In this document: in pieces, positions 11,602-21,150 of the stretch
Layout: each line of letters begins with the position of its first letter
Numbering within the stretch: the first letter of the stretch is position 1
Assembly (NCBI GenBank): GCA_019648995.1
Contig: BLXT01000055.1
Span: 4,182,993-4,204,382 of the forward strand
Direction: 5' to 3'
DNA from: Plakobranchus ocellatus
Taxonomy: Eukaryota > Mollusca > Gastropoda > Plakobranchidae
DNA: 21,390 nt
Notes under the pieces: generated by a model
What the model was told of the DNA's origin: nothing
Databases searched by the model: none
What the model saw: the letters and a program-made list of their open reading frames with translations, nothing else
Program-made: the position numbers and the translations under genes

Positions 11602-11711
11602 CTAAAGTAATTGGAAAAAATGGACGCAATATCCAAGATATAGTAGACAAGTCTGGTGTTGTGAGAGTAAAGATCGAGGGAGACAATGAGCATGAAACTG
11701 AACGAGAGGAG
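11602..11711 (+). CDS. FMR1/FXR-family exon: KH2 domain
   Basis: A 110-nt exon that completes the split Ala codon and then reads [20 protein letters not shown], followed by [16 protein letters not shown]. This is KH2, with the invariant GKNG loop. The Ile matching human Ile304, whose Asn substitution causes severe fragile X syndrome, is retained (in GRNI). The exon length equals human exon 10. The acceptor is TTTTTAAG and the donor GTAATT. It ends in phase 0, so it can join directly to the exon at 18684. That gives an EREE-GQVPF junction, close in style to the short linker in fly Fmr1. Confidence 0.96.
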
Positions 11712-12814
11712 GTAATTTCTTCATTTATGGCTTAATTCAATATCTACTTCCTGGAGAAATAAAAGAATTGTCTAAAGGTTAAAAAGTTGAATTAGTATAA
11801 TTGCTAATAAATTTTAAGTTCATATTGGTTTCATTGAAAAGGAAAATGAGTATTAGATCTAAAGTAATTTTTTATTACAAATACGTTATGTGATTTATGG
11901 GCCATTCTGCAGAAAATTCTACTTCAGGGATATCATCAAAATATCTTGATCTATCTCTATATATTTATGATAAGAAGAGTTTTGAACTTGGCAGCTATCT
12001 TTGATAATGAAGCAAGTTTGAAAGCAGCATGCTGGTTTCAGAGGCTTCTGGGTGATTTTCTCAATGTATCCACCAAGTAATGCAACAAAGTGAGTATATT
12101 ACTTTTAATACAGTTGTAAGGGGTTACTTGAGTCTATGAATAAGTTTGGGACTCTTGTCTTATTATAAATGTTTGTATGAACGACCTTTTGTATGCAGTT
12201 CTACCAATTTGACAGCCCCCCCCCCCCACAAGAAAAACTCTTCGAACCATCCATTTGAGCACTCCTATATGCAAAGATAATGTGATCCAAATATTTTATT
12301 CTAAAGGTGATTTTTTTTTCAGTATAGAGTTTATCACTTCTGTTATAAAAAGGGTGCTTTTATTTAAAAAATAATATCTGATTTCCTAAACAGTAGTTGG
12401 GTAGTTAGAACACTTATCAGATAAGCAAAGAACAAAGCAAAAAAAAAGAGCATTGTACACAACCAGCTGTCTTTTTATTTAGATTCTGAATATCCAATAT
12501 GATCTGGTTGAAACCCTTCTTTTGTCTCATTTTTTTCTTGATCCTCAGGTGGTTGTATTGCTGAGAAGCAGAGTAAGATAATTCAGAGCTCAACTTAATT
12601 AAGGAGGAAAAGGCAGAAATGGTAGAAAGGAATAGTTAGGAAGGAAGCAAGTTCACACGTACCACCAAACAAAGTTGTTCAGTCATTCCAAGTCCCTGCA
12701 CCGAAGGAAACCCTTTCAAAGATAGCAACGCAAACTCAGGAAACCAAGACTAGAGTCAGAAGCAGAGGAAAAGAATGAGAATTTGATGCTGATCCAGCTT
12801 TTCCAAACTAGGAT
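11712..12814 (+). other. First part of the 7-kb intron
   Basis: Begins with donor GTAATTTC. The sequence is AT-rich up to about 12540, with a C10 run near 12218-12227. From about 12560 to 12814 it becomes purine-rich and less AT-biased, as if leading into the decayed OTU-like frame that follows. In another frame just upstream, KLGYES can be read (about 12804-12821), possibly the frameshifted N-terminal end of that remnant. Confidence 0.6.
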
Positions 12815-13111
12815 ATGAAAGTCAATAGACACATTCCAGATGATGAGAACTTTTACTGGGCAGTGATCCACCAATTTGAAAAACAAGTTTGTATTTTAAA
12901 TCAAGCAAGAGTTACGTCAAAGAACCATAGAGAACCCTGAGAAAATGAAAGGGGAGTGGAAGATTTTACTCCAAGCTAAAAGCTGCAGGATTAAATGACA
13001 AGAATGTCCCAGTCAGGTGACTATGCAGATCATTTAGCCATCTAAGCATGCAGCAATGCTCTGAATGCAGTACTCGATAATTATGTATCACTGTGGAAGG
13101 GCCTGTGCATA
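12815..13111 (+). pseudogene. Decayed OTU-domain protease-like frame
   Basis: One frame reads across 99 codons with four in-frame stops (12938, 12977, 12992, 13043). Near its start is HIPDDENFYWAVIHQFEKQ, aligned with the OTU cysteine-protease catalytic motif of the form PDGNCFFxAVxxQL. Further on, DFTPS, KLQD, then MTRMSQSGDYADHLAI, a stop, and ACSNALNAV match the later OTU pattern (FxPF, YLxxMSxxGxWGDHLxIQAxSNALN). The stop at 13043 would be Gln by one C-to-T change, the commonest decay type. The catalytic Cys position appears as Asn, so no activity is expected. OTU domains are common in proteins of repeat and transposon families in invertebrates. I see this as a relic of such an element in an intron, not a host gene. 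The match is by eye. Confidence 0.5.
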
Positions 13112-13158
13112 TAAATTGCTTGTAAACAAAAAATAGCAAATATGAAGCACTATGACTA

Positions 13159-13180
13159 CAGAGAGAGAGAGAGAGAGAGA
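13159..13180. repeat. GA microsatellite
   Basis: A (GA)n run of about 22 bases, between the OTU-like remnant and the following repeat segment. Confidence 0.85.
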
Positions 13181-13428
13181 CAGTATGTTTTTTCCTCAAG
13201 GAGAAAAACTGTGCTATATATTTGATGTACTGACAAATTGTGTATCGGAAGAGCCATCAAGATTACTGATCATGGAATCCTTGGACAATGAAGTATCTCC
13301 ATCAGATCTCCAACGAAGGTGTCCACTTCCTTGGTCAAAATGACTGGACAAAGATAATATTCATGGAACCAGCCCTTTTTTTAAATCTTATTACTAAACT
13401 GATATCAATGACCGATGCGTTTAAATCT

Positions 13429-13592
13429 CTACCTATCTGAATTGGATTGAACAATATTTTTTCATTATTAGCAATATGACCCAAGTATCCAATTTGCTTT
13501 CCATAACGTTTATTCAACATGCTGAGTAAGGGAACCAAGTAACTTCTGTGTATTGATATGTCACAGTGCTACATGTTCCTGTGGTCATGAGC
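13429..13592 (+). repeat. Repeat segment shared with 20990-21150
   Basis: Aligns in the same orientation with 20990-21150. Common blocks include TACCTAT-T-AAT, ATTGAACA, ACCCAAGTATCCAATTTGC, a GT-CGTAACGTTTA-TCAACAT-like block (CCATAACGTTTATTCAACAT here), AGCTTCTGTGT-like, and TATTGATATGTC-C-GTG-TACATG. Identity by eye is about 75-80%. It lies about 490 bp before the element terminus at 14073-14085, so it is probably the interior of the same element. Confidence 0.72.
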
Positions 13593-14029
13593 CTGACTAT
13601 GCTATTGATGCTTGTGGGTCAGTGCAAAGGGATGTGCATGTAGCACTCGCTTGCAAACAATGATATAACATGACAGGAGTGACCCTGCCTCAGATTTAAA
13701 GTATTGTCTTCTATGCTCACAATATTGTGATGGTAGAGATGCAGAAGCCACCAGTCTGTATCTAAAGGTACTTTTCTTATTATTTCATTCTTTCTTGGCC
13801 TTCCTTCCCATGGCGCTGAACATGGGTCTACATGTGTATGCAGTTGCATAATGGTTTACTTGGTTCAGGTAGATCTATAATGTACCCTATGGCTGCATAA
13901 GCATGCGATCTAAGTTTCTGTGATCTTCACATTCAAACTGTCAGAGTACTTAGTCAAGATTATTGATATGTGTCACAGTTTATAGTTGCCTGTTTAAATG
14001 TGCTTGCATATTCTAGTGAGACATTCTAA
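13593..14029 (+). other. Probable interior of a decayed repeat
   Basis: It lies between the shared segment (13429-13592) and the terminal segment (14030-14085). It includes a stretch at about 13619-13664 (GGGATGTGCATG through CTTGCAAACAA) that loosely resembles 13094-13130 (GGGCCTGTGCAT through CTTGTAAACAA), a possible short internal duplication. No intact coding frame is seen. Confidence 0.45.
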
Positions 14030-14085
14030 ATTCCTGTGAGTGAATGTAAATATTTCTGGAGCACAATTTGGGGCTGGCAGGTCTG
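14030..14085 (+). mobile_element. Terminal segment of a dispersed repeat (copy 2)
   Basis: Ends in GCTGGCAGGTCTG, one base different from the 13-mer at 746-758. It aligns with 704-758 along its whole length. The orientation is opposite to the copies at 19701 and 20822. This fits the right end of an element whose left end is CAGACCTGCCAAC. Confidence 0.6.
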
Positions 14086-16261
14086 ATACAGTGTATTTTT
14101 TCATCACTGGCAGTAATATGTATGTTGTATTGACTGAAGCTGACCTTCAAACAGAAGAACAAAAGGAATAGAATAAAAAAACTCAGGTTAATTACCTTTT
14201 TGACTGTAGGGAAGTTAGTTAAAAGTAAATTGGAAAAATGTTTACAGCAATCATGGACCTTTAAAAAAGTAAACAAAGGCTATTATATGCATCTGGAAAA
14301 TAATAGGGAAGACAGTCTATCAAGGGATCTTGAAAGACAATGGAAATCATGTAAGTTCAATTGCAAATTACACAAATTCATGGACAATACAAGGATAATA
14401 TGTACTTCAAACTGACTCTTAATAATGACTTCAGAATACTTCAGTTGCATCATGTCTGCTCCTCAGATGGTGAATCATTTCATTGTGATACTCCATTTCT
14501 GACTTATTATTGAATTATAAAGATGTAACAGACACAAATATTTCAATGAATAACATGCCTGTTGCCTTTATACATATACTTCAACCTTGAATAATACAGA
14601 ATCATGGATTAAGCCAATTTCACTCAAGGAAAAAACCCCACAGGATTTTTGGAATATTTACTTGGTCATGACCTTGAATTGTGATGCTATTGCATAAACT
14701 CGGAAATGGGGCTTGGATGTAAACAATGGCCATTCCTGTCATAGATCCAATTATCTTCTCAGTGTATTTGTGTTACATTTAGAGCCAAAATAAGTCGTGC
14801 CATAACTTAAAAATATACTAAAAAGCATAAACTAATTTGTTAGTGAAGGTTTGTTTATCAATGTGTCCTCCAATATGAATGGTAAGTGGGCAAAAAGCTA
14901 CATCTTCTACTCAGGTTGATCTTTTGCTAGACTTGCCATTGCATACAGGTTCGGGGTGAGACTGAAATAGCCAGGAAATGAAAAGGTCGTTTTCTTTAGT
15001 CAGTAAATTTACACCATGACAATCTTGTAAACAATTTTTTGTTTATTAAAAAGAAAATTGAATGCTTTTCTTGTTCGAAGCAGCTAATTTTATTGTTGGT
15101 ATTTTGGTTAAAAAAAATGCTCAAATTATGCCCTTTTTTTTTTTTTTTTTTTTTTTTTCGCCTTTTGCCGTCCGATCAAGACTAAGATATTTGAGATTGA
15201 GTGGCATTCATTTATGCAAATGAGTATCTAGGATCCAGGAATGTTTATTGGATGGCTCTGTAACAGTACTTTTTTTTTGCGGCTGAAACATTTTCGGCAC
15301 TGTGAATTTATAAACAGTCCCTTTTTTTTTTCACTTGCTATTTTTCTGCAACATGATATAAAAGTAAATGGAAACCTCTATTGAAAGGAGCTTTTGATAA
15401 ATTTTATTCTGATGTAAATTTTGTTTGATTCTGTGTGAAAAGAATGGCTGCTTTCTTCTATCTTAGCTCCTGCTTTCAGTTCTTGTACCTTTGTTAAATT
15501 TGAAATCCATTCTCCCATATATAACAGAAAAAAAGCCAAATCACTAACTCTAAAAACCTTTCTGCAGCTTTGAAATGTTTAATATGGGTCTTAAATGAAA
15601 TTCTAAGATCCCGAACTCTGAACAGATTATAGGTCTAGATGCAATGGAAATTCAACATTGTTTTAATTATGCCCCTTTTTGGCTCTACCATGTGACAAAC
15701 CAGGTTAAGGTCATTGAAAAAAGACAACATCCTGAACTTTCCCTCAGGCTGCACTAAGCTTATTCAAAATTATATGCCTTTAGTAAGTATATTTTGCAGC
15801 TGGCCTTTTCTTAGTTACCCACAATTTACTTATAATTAAATTTATAAATAAGCTTTCACCAGAGGGCTTGAAATCACTGTCATTTTGAAAATAAAATTCG
15901 TTTTTGGCGGGGAGGGGGTTCAGGTTTTAGGAAATTTCTTAGTCACGCCCATGGGATACTTCTGAAATTCAAGAAGAGAAAAGGATGTTTTTAAACCATT
16001 AGAATTTGTGCTTTTGCTAGTCATTGATTAATTGCAAGCTCAGCTCAATGATGCAGATTAAAAAAAAAAAAATTTTCAATGTCCCTTTAGTTTTTGGCCA
16101 AAGCCACTTTTTTTTACAGTTTTACCCTCACTCTTAGGAAATACTCTAGCTCTTGTTAATTGTATTTTTTTACTTAGTCATCATTGTTCTTTGATGTTAC
16201 TCTACCAATGATTACAAAATGGTCCATGGTTCATATAATAGGCAAAAAGTTTCGCACCTTT
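14086..16261 (+). other. Middle of the 7-kb intron
   Basis: AT-rich DNA with a T25 homopolymer (15134-15158) and other A/T runs. No exon with FMR1-family homology was found, including none for the region of human exons 11-12. Open frames under 90 codons appear by chance. Confidence 0.65.
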
Positions 16262-17098
16262 TCAGCACATATATGTGGTGGCATAGGAAAACCGGACAAA
16301 GTCGCAAACAACAAAAAGGCACAAACATCAAAAATAGTCGATCCACCTTAACTTAAAAAAAAATGAGTTCTTTACATATTGTGAAAGATTAGCCTTTTAT
16401 TTAATGTTTCCCAAAATATTAAAGTAAATTCAACCCAGAAATGTGTTTATTTTGTGTATTTTTTAGGCATATATCATGCAATGTTGCTCAAGATTGTTGT
16501 TGTTACGTGTCTATACAAGTCTTTCTTCAGACTTCTTGTTGAAAGACACAGCTGTAACACACCATGCTATAGTGCATATCAAATGAAAGCTCTTCTTTTG
16601 CTCTCTCAAAATAAACATAGTGCGCATAAATACAACGAATCAGGACGAAGTCCGCATACTGTAAAGCATCGCAATCACAAACACACAAAAGTGGTCTATT
16701 TTCAACCTGAAAAAAATTCCTCCAGCTAAACCAGGGCTGAAAATTATGTTGAGCATATCAATTTGTAAAATTTTAAGAAGATTTAATAGATGTACTCTAG
16801 ATCTAGATCCAAAGATTTTTTAAAGTAACCATGTCAATATTGTTGCAAGAGCAAATATCAAACTAGACTCTAGATCTTTATTCTATAAAAGTCTAAAAAC
16901 TTTAAATGCGATTTTCTGTTTCACTTTTTAAAATTTTTTGGTCTTTGAAATGCCATAATTTTGGCTGTAATAAAGATAGACAAAAAATTTAATCTGCACT
17001 GTTTTCAGTTAAACCAGACCTTTCATTTGGTACCAATATCTCTATATGTTAAAATTTTACCTTTGTCCTGGTTTTCCTGTACCGCATCACATATATAT
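16262..17098. mobile_element. Inverted-repeat-bounded segment
   Basis: The left arm (about 16265-16302: CACATATATGTGGTGGCATAG then GAAAACCGGACAAAG) is the approximate reverse complement of the right arm (about 17061-17098: CTTTGTCCTGGTTTTCCTG then TACCGCATCACATATATAT). The spacing is about 840 bp. Inside are CAAATGAAAGCTCT (about 16579) and the inverted cousin AGACCTTTCATTTG (about 17018), in mirrored order, so the homology may extend inward. This looks like a foldback or terminal-inverted-repeat element. A 91-codon frame inside (16454-16729) is unrecognised and is not called as a gene. Confidence 0.45.
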
Positions 17099-17377
17099 TT
17101 TTTTAAAATGACTGTCTATGATATTTTGCAGAGAATTGCAAGCACATATAGTCACTTTTTTATGTCACTTTTTTGTATTGTGCCCATGAAATCTTTCAGA
17201 GCATCATGTCAGTTACATATTTTGCGTCTTGTCAATTACATAAATTCATCTTAAGGTCAGCTAAAAATTTTGATCTTTAGGTCTAAATTTTATGTTATTT
17301 TTTTGACCTTAAAATATGCATTGAGTGAATTTTTACTGTAGAGATTCAGAGCATTTTAATCTTTAGCTTTAAAAAAA

Positions 17378-17847
17378 TTACTTCAAAATGTTTAACTTTT
17401 TATGCAAATTACAGAATAAAAATGTAAATTATTATTTAACTTCCATTTTGATTTTTTTGCCTCTTCACTTGGCCCATAGTTGACAAAAATCAGATTTCTT
17501 AAAATGATTTTAATAAATAGCAGCATTTTTTTTTTTTTTGTTCAAAAAATTTCTGTAAGTAGTGTGTCAGTTACAAAAGAATGGCCTGAATACAAGATGA
17601 ATTTGAAATTACTTCAAAATGGTTGACTTTTTATGTCATGTCAATTACAGAATAAAAATGTAAATTTCTATTTAACTTCCATTTTGATTTTTGCCTCTTC
17701 ACTTTGCCCATTCTTGACAAAAATCAGATTTCTTAAAATGATTTTAATAAATAGCAGCATTTTTTTTTTTTCGGTTCAAAAAATTTCTGTAAGTGTTATG
17801 CCATTCATTACAGAAGAATGGCCTGAATACAAGATAAATTTGAAATT
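17378..17847 (+). repeat. Two-unit tandem duplication, 230-237 bp period
   Basis: Unit 1 is 17378-17607 and unit 2 is 17608-17847. They match almost throughout: ACTTCAAAATG, ATTACAGAATAAAAATGTAA, TTAACTTCCATTTTGATTTT, GCCTCTTCACTT-GCCCAT, TTGACAAAAATCAGATTTCT, TAAATAGCAGCATTTT, a T-run, AAAAAATTTCTGTAAGT, and AATGGCCTGAATACAAGAT. Identity is near 88-90% by eye. The units differ by small indels, including T-run length and a few extra bases in unit 2 near TGTCATGTCAATTACAG. It is a local tandem duplication in an intron and encodes nothing recognisable. Confidence 0.92.
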
Positions 17848-18683
17848 ACATAGCTTTTCTGTTTAAAAAAAAATCATATTTCAGAGTTGGGTATTCTCCA
17901 GATTTTTTTTATCTACCGTAAGAAATTCAGGCACTAGTAAAATTCTAACTTTTGATCACTCTCTTTTGGGGGGTGTTGTGCCAATCTCTAATATTTGCCT
18001 CTTATCATGATAGTATATGTTAAAAAAAAAAAAAAAAAAGCAGTAACCCAACAGGTATGAGAATCAGGTGAATAAATATCCAGTTATGAATGAAATAATA
18101 ATATCTGCAAATTGTCACTGTGTTCAAAATTGTATTTTTATAAATTCCTACAAATTTAAGTCATTTAGAAAGTAGAACATTATAAATGACAATATGTAAT
18201 GATTGAAAATTGCTAATATATAGCTATTAACACCTGGATTAGCTTGCCTAAAAATTCCAATTTTTCAATCTATCTCTTAAAAAAAAGTGGGTGAAGAGCT
18301 TTTCCTTTTTAAGTGACTTAAACTTCCAGGTAAACCCATGCCCATTTTCAACCAAGAACTGTCAGGGGTCGATGGGATCAGCTAACATTCCTGATTTCCC
18401 TTTTTATGGTCTTAAAAAAAAAACATAATGTATCATGTAACGAATAAAACACCATTGGAAACTGCGTGCTTGAATGTAAAGATTGCTCTTTACAAAAGTA
18501 ATAATTTTTACATCCTTTTTTTTCTTTTAAAGGAGTGTTGGAAAAATTATGAGTTATCTTATTTAATGCAACAAATTTTAGTGAAATTGAGTTTACCTCT
18601 TTATTATTAAAAAAAAAAATTAAGTGGTTATTTTTTTGGAAAGTGTTTTTTTAAAAAAAGAATGCATTTTTGTACCTTTGCAG
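17848..18683 (+). other. Last part of the 7-kb intron
   Basis: AT-rich, with an A17 run near 18022-18038 and many shorter A/T runs. It ends in the acceptor ACCTTTGCAG (18674-18683). No exon is recognised. Confidence 0.75.
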
Positions 18684-18770
18684 GGACAAGTGCCATTCAT
18701 CTTTGTGGGCACCATGGAAAGCATCAGTAATGCAAAACTTCTGTTAGAATATCATCTTGATCATCTTAAA
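18684..18770 (+). CDS. FMR1/FXR-family exon: block after KH2
   Basis: A phase-0 exon of 29 codons, with acceptor TTTGCAG and donor GTAAGC. It reads [20 protein letters not shown] then LEYHLDHLK. This matches vertebrate [29 protein letters not shown] and the fly HVPFVFIGTVESIANAKVLLEYHL. It is 87 nt, the same as human exon 13. The segment completes the KH2-side fold and begins the helix that precedes the RGG region. Joined directly to 11711, it skips anything like human exons 11-12. Confidence 0.96.
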
Positions 18771-19197
18771 GTAAGCATTTTATTTTAATATACATGCTAA
18801 GGGAAGGCCGGAATTTTTTTTTTAAAAGAATAATGATTTGATGTTGAAGGTATGGTAGAACATATGTTTGAATAGAGCTAAATATAGCACATTTGTGAAG
18901 AACACTTGAAGAGTATGTGATTCACAACAAACTGATATTCATTCATTAGTCTTCATTAGGTAAAACAATGAAAACACCAACAACAATAACAAATTTTTTA
19001 AAAAGTTAAAGAAGCAGTTGCCTTTTAACATTAATAACATTAATTTTTTATAATTAAATTGACATTGATGTTATTCTATAATGTGTTACTAAATATGCAA
19101 TTTTGTCTGTGTTTCAGCATTTTTCAACAAGCTTTACTCATTATTTGTATTGATGTTTTGGCCTACCTCCTGTCCCCTTAAAAATAAATAAACCTAG
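18771..19197 (+). other. Intron (427 bp)
   Basis: Donor GTAAGCATT, acceptor AAATAAACCTAG. The acceptor lacks a strong pyrimidine tract, but its position is fixed by the conserved KEVEQLRQ coding join. No other feature was seen. Confidence 0.88.
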
Positions 19198-19313
19198 GAA
19201 GTTGAGCAACTCAGGCAGGCTAAACTAGAGATTGACCAACAGCTTAAGTCACTATCAGGACCCCAACCAGGAACTTACTTCCCTCCTCCAAGGGAGAGGA
19301 GATGGGGCTACCA
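19198..19313 (+). CDS. FMR1/FXR-family exon: coiled-coil-like extension
   Basis: A 116-nt exon with phase 0 at its start and phase 2 at its end (TAC CA|). It reads EVEQLRQAKLEIDQQLKSLS then GPQPGTYFPPPRERRWGY. The first half matches [20 protein letters not shown] in vertebrates and EVEQLRQEKMEIDQQLRAI in flies. The later part, Pro/Arg-rich, leads toward the RGG RNA-binding region. The donor is an excellent GTGAGT. Reading past it gives CAG TGA, so retaining this intron would end the protein at GYQ, without any RGG domain. Human exon 14 (196 nt) continues further, so an intron here is extra relative to human. The next exon is outside the window. Confidence 0.93.
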
Positions 19314-19700
19314 GTGAGTAGACTAACAAAGCAAAAAAAAACAAATTTAAGCTTTTGTAGCGAACAAACAAATAAGCTTTATTTGTGCTCATCTGACTCA
19401 GATTCTCAGATCTTTGCGCACCATAACAGCAGAATAGATTGTTCTTGTAAGCATAGTGATTTGGAGACTTACTTCTATCATTTGGTTATCTAAGACCCTC
19501 ATCGCAAAGGTTAAAAAAAAGGCTTATTTAATTTTAAAAGGATTAACATATAGCCAAGCATCAAATTGTAGAAATTCTAGAGATTGCAATTTATAGATAT
19601 TTTCTCCATTGATGTTAATTCAAATGAAAGTTTGTGCATAGTTCATGGGCATGTCTTTTCTTATTTTAAAAGAAACTCGTGTAATAAGGTATGGATTTTG
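19314..19700 (+). other. Start of the following intron
   Basis: Donor GTGAGTAGAC, then AT-rich DNA. No RGG-coding sequence is seen anywhere from here to the window end. Confidence 0.75.
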
Positions 19701-19760
19701 CAGACCTGCCAACCGTCCCACAATATGCGGGACAATCTCGGAAAATGAGTGTCTCTCCCG
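19701..19760 (+). mobile_element. Repeat terminus with GC-rich hairpin (copy 3)
   Basis: Starts with CAGACCTGCCAAC (19701-19713), then an inverted pair GTCCC-ACAATATGC-GGGAC (about 19715-19732), and further CTCCCGC/GTCCCGC-like words to about 19790. It is the same terminus as copy 4, and the reverse complement of copies 1-2. The body of this copy beyond about 19800 is not aligned with the others. Confidence 0.55.
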
Positions 19761-20821
19761 CAGTCCAGCAATTCGATAGAAATGTCCCGCAATTCAGCTT
19801 CTTTGTTTGGGGACAAAAATTAATCCTGATTTTTGCTTTTCTCATTTATATCGCTCTATTGCAAATAAAGGTACTTTTCTATTAGTTTCCGTTTTGGTTT
19901 TCTGGGCGTTCAGTATTTATATCGATATACCTAATAATGATACTGCTTCACTATGGTGCTCTCTTTTTAACGCTATAAACTTATAAAAATAAACATCATG
20001 CACCAGTCTCCCTTCTGTTTACAGGTCTTTCTTTCACTTTTTCCAAGATTGTCAATGTGAAAGTAGCGTTACTATTTAGAAGTGCTATGGTTTTATACTA
20101 ATGATAATTATTAATGTGAATCGCATCCACGTGCTTAGGAAGTGTTATTAACGATTACAACATAACAGAAAGAAAGCAAGATCAATAGAATTTTTTTCTC
20201 TGTGAATAGTCTAGAGTTAATGTATTTTTTTTAAGTGAAGTCGTAAAATTTCTAGAACTGTACATTAGGTCTAGATTCAATAGATATCTTTTGAAGATCA
20301 AGGTCTATCAAATCTTGCAATTGTGATAATTTGAGTAGTCTTGGTCCGTATTCTAGATCTAGGTGTTGAATTATATTAAATCCTGTGTTAGTCATAAGTT
20401 CATTTTTGTGATAGATAGGCTGAAAGAGTAGATGCACTTAGATCTAGATCAAGATATAGATCTATATGGTGAATGAATTTATAGACTGTGAAATTTAGGA
20501 GAATTTGTTTAAATCTTTAGATTTAGAACATAGAGAGGATGAAACGTTCGCACAGGGGGGGTCTTTTTTTTTCTTTAATATTAGGCCTGATGAAAATACA
20601 ATACTATGATTGGCCTTTCTTGCATCAAATTTCAAACAATGATGTTTTTTCAAATTTATCCAAAGGATGTCTTTTTTACTATTGGCCTTCTCGCTATTCT
20701 TCTTAGTTACTTAATGAGAAAATCCTGATATTTATTATCTAAAATTTTATCTTGATCTATTGTCAGCATAAAAAATATTGTCGTCATCATTTATAAGGCT
20801 AAATATAAAACAAGGCAGATA
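19761..20821 (+). other. Intronic stretch between repeat copies
   Basis: AT-rich, with three TAGATCTA palindromes (20354, 20439, 20457), clustered together with related CTAGAT words between 20260 and 20465. There is a small G7 run near 20556. No exon was found. Confidence 0.6.
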
Positions 20822-21150
20822 CAGACCTGCCAACTTTCCGTTTTCGCCGGGAAAAATCCCGGTGAACGCCTACAAATCCCGTTTTCCAGGCTGCCCCGCT
20901 ACAATCCCGCTCAGTTGTCCCTATGAACGGGAAAAAATTATCTTGTTTCATCTGTTGGATCCATGCAATATCTACCAATGTCTGCACTTTACCTATTTAA
21001 ATAGCATTGAACATTTTAAAATTACTATCGACATAACCCAAGTATCCAATTTGCGGTCCGTAACGTTTAATCAACATTCTGTGTAAAGAGACCGAGCAGC
21101 TTCTGTGTTATTGATATGTCTCGGTGTTACATGCATGCCGGCATTATGCT
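20822..21150 (+). mobile_element. Repeat terminus and interior (copy 4)
   Basis: Starts with CAGACCTGCCAAC (20822-20834). A perfect small palindrome, CCGGGA-AAAA-TCCCGG (about 20848-20863), and more CCCG/CGGG words follow to 20932. From 20990 to 21150 it aligns with 13429-13592. The terminus and shared interior in one copy tie the 13-mer end to that repeat. If the copy has the same internal length as the 13429-14085 locus, its right end would fall about 250 bp beyond the window. Confidence 0.6.

Noticed and set aside
13152-13343. A 63-codon + strand frame after the OTU-like remnant (GEKLCYIFDVL, then SPSDLQRRC)
   Set aside because: It could be a C-terminal part of the same relic, but I cannot match it to any family, and its start lies in a GA microsatellite.
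13619-13849. A 76-codon minus-strand frame in the repeat region
   Set aside because: No match to a transposase or other family by eye. It overlaps a decayed repeat with no other coding signs.
13862-14960. GGTTC words that might be tRNA B boxes
   Set aside because: No matching A box, no cloverleaf, and no GGTTCGANTCC consensus.
16454-16729. A 91-codon + strand frame starting MYFLGIYHAML
   Set aside because: It lies inside the inverted-repeat segment. It has a hydrophobic start but no recognisable protein, and its composition follows the surrounding repeat.
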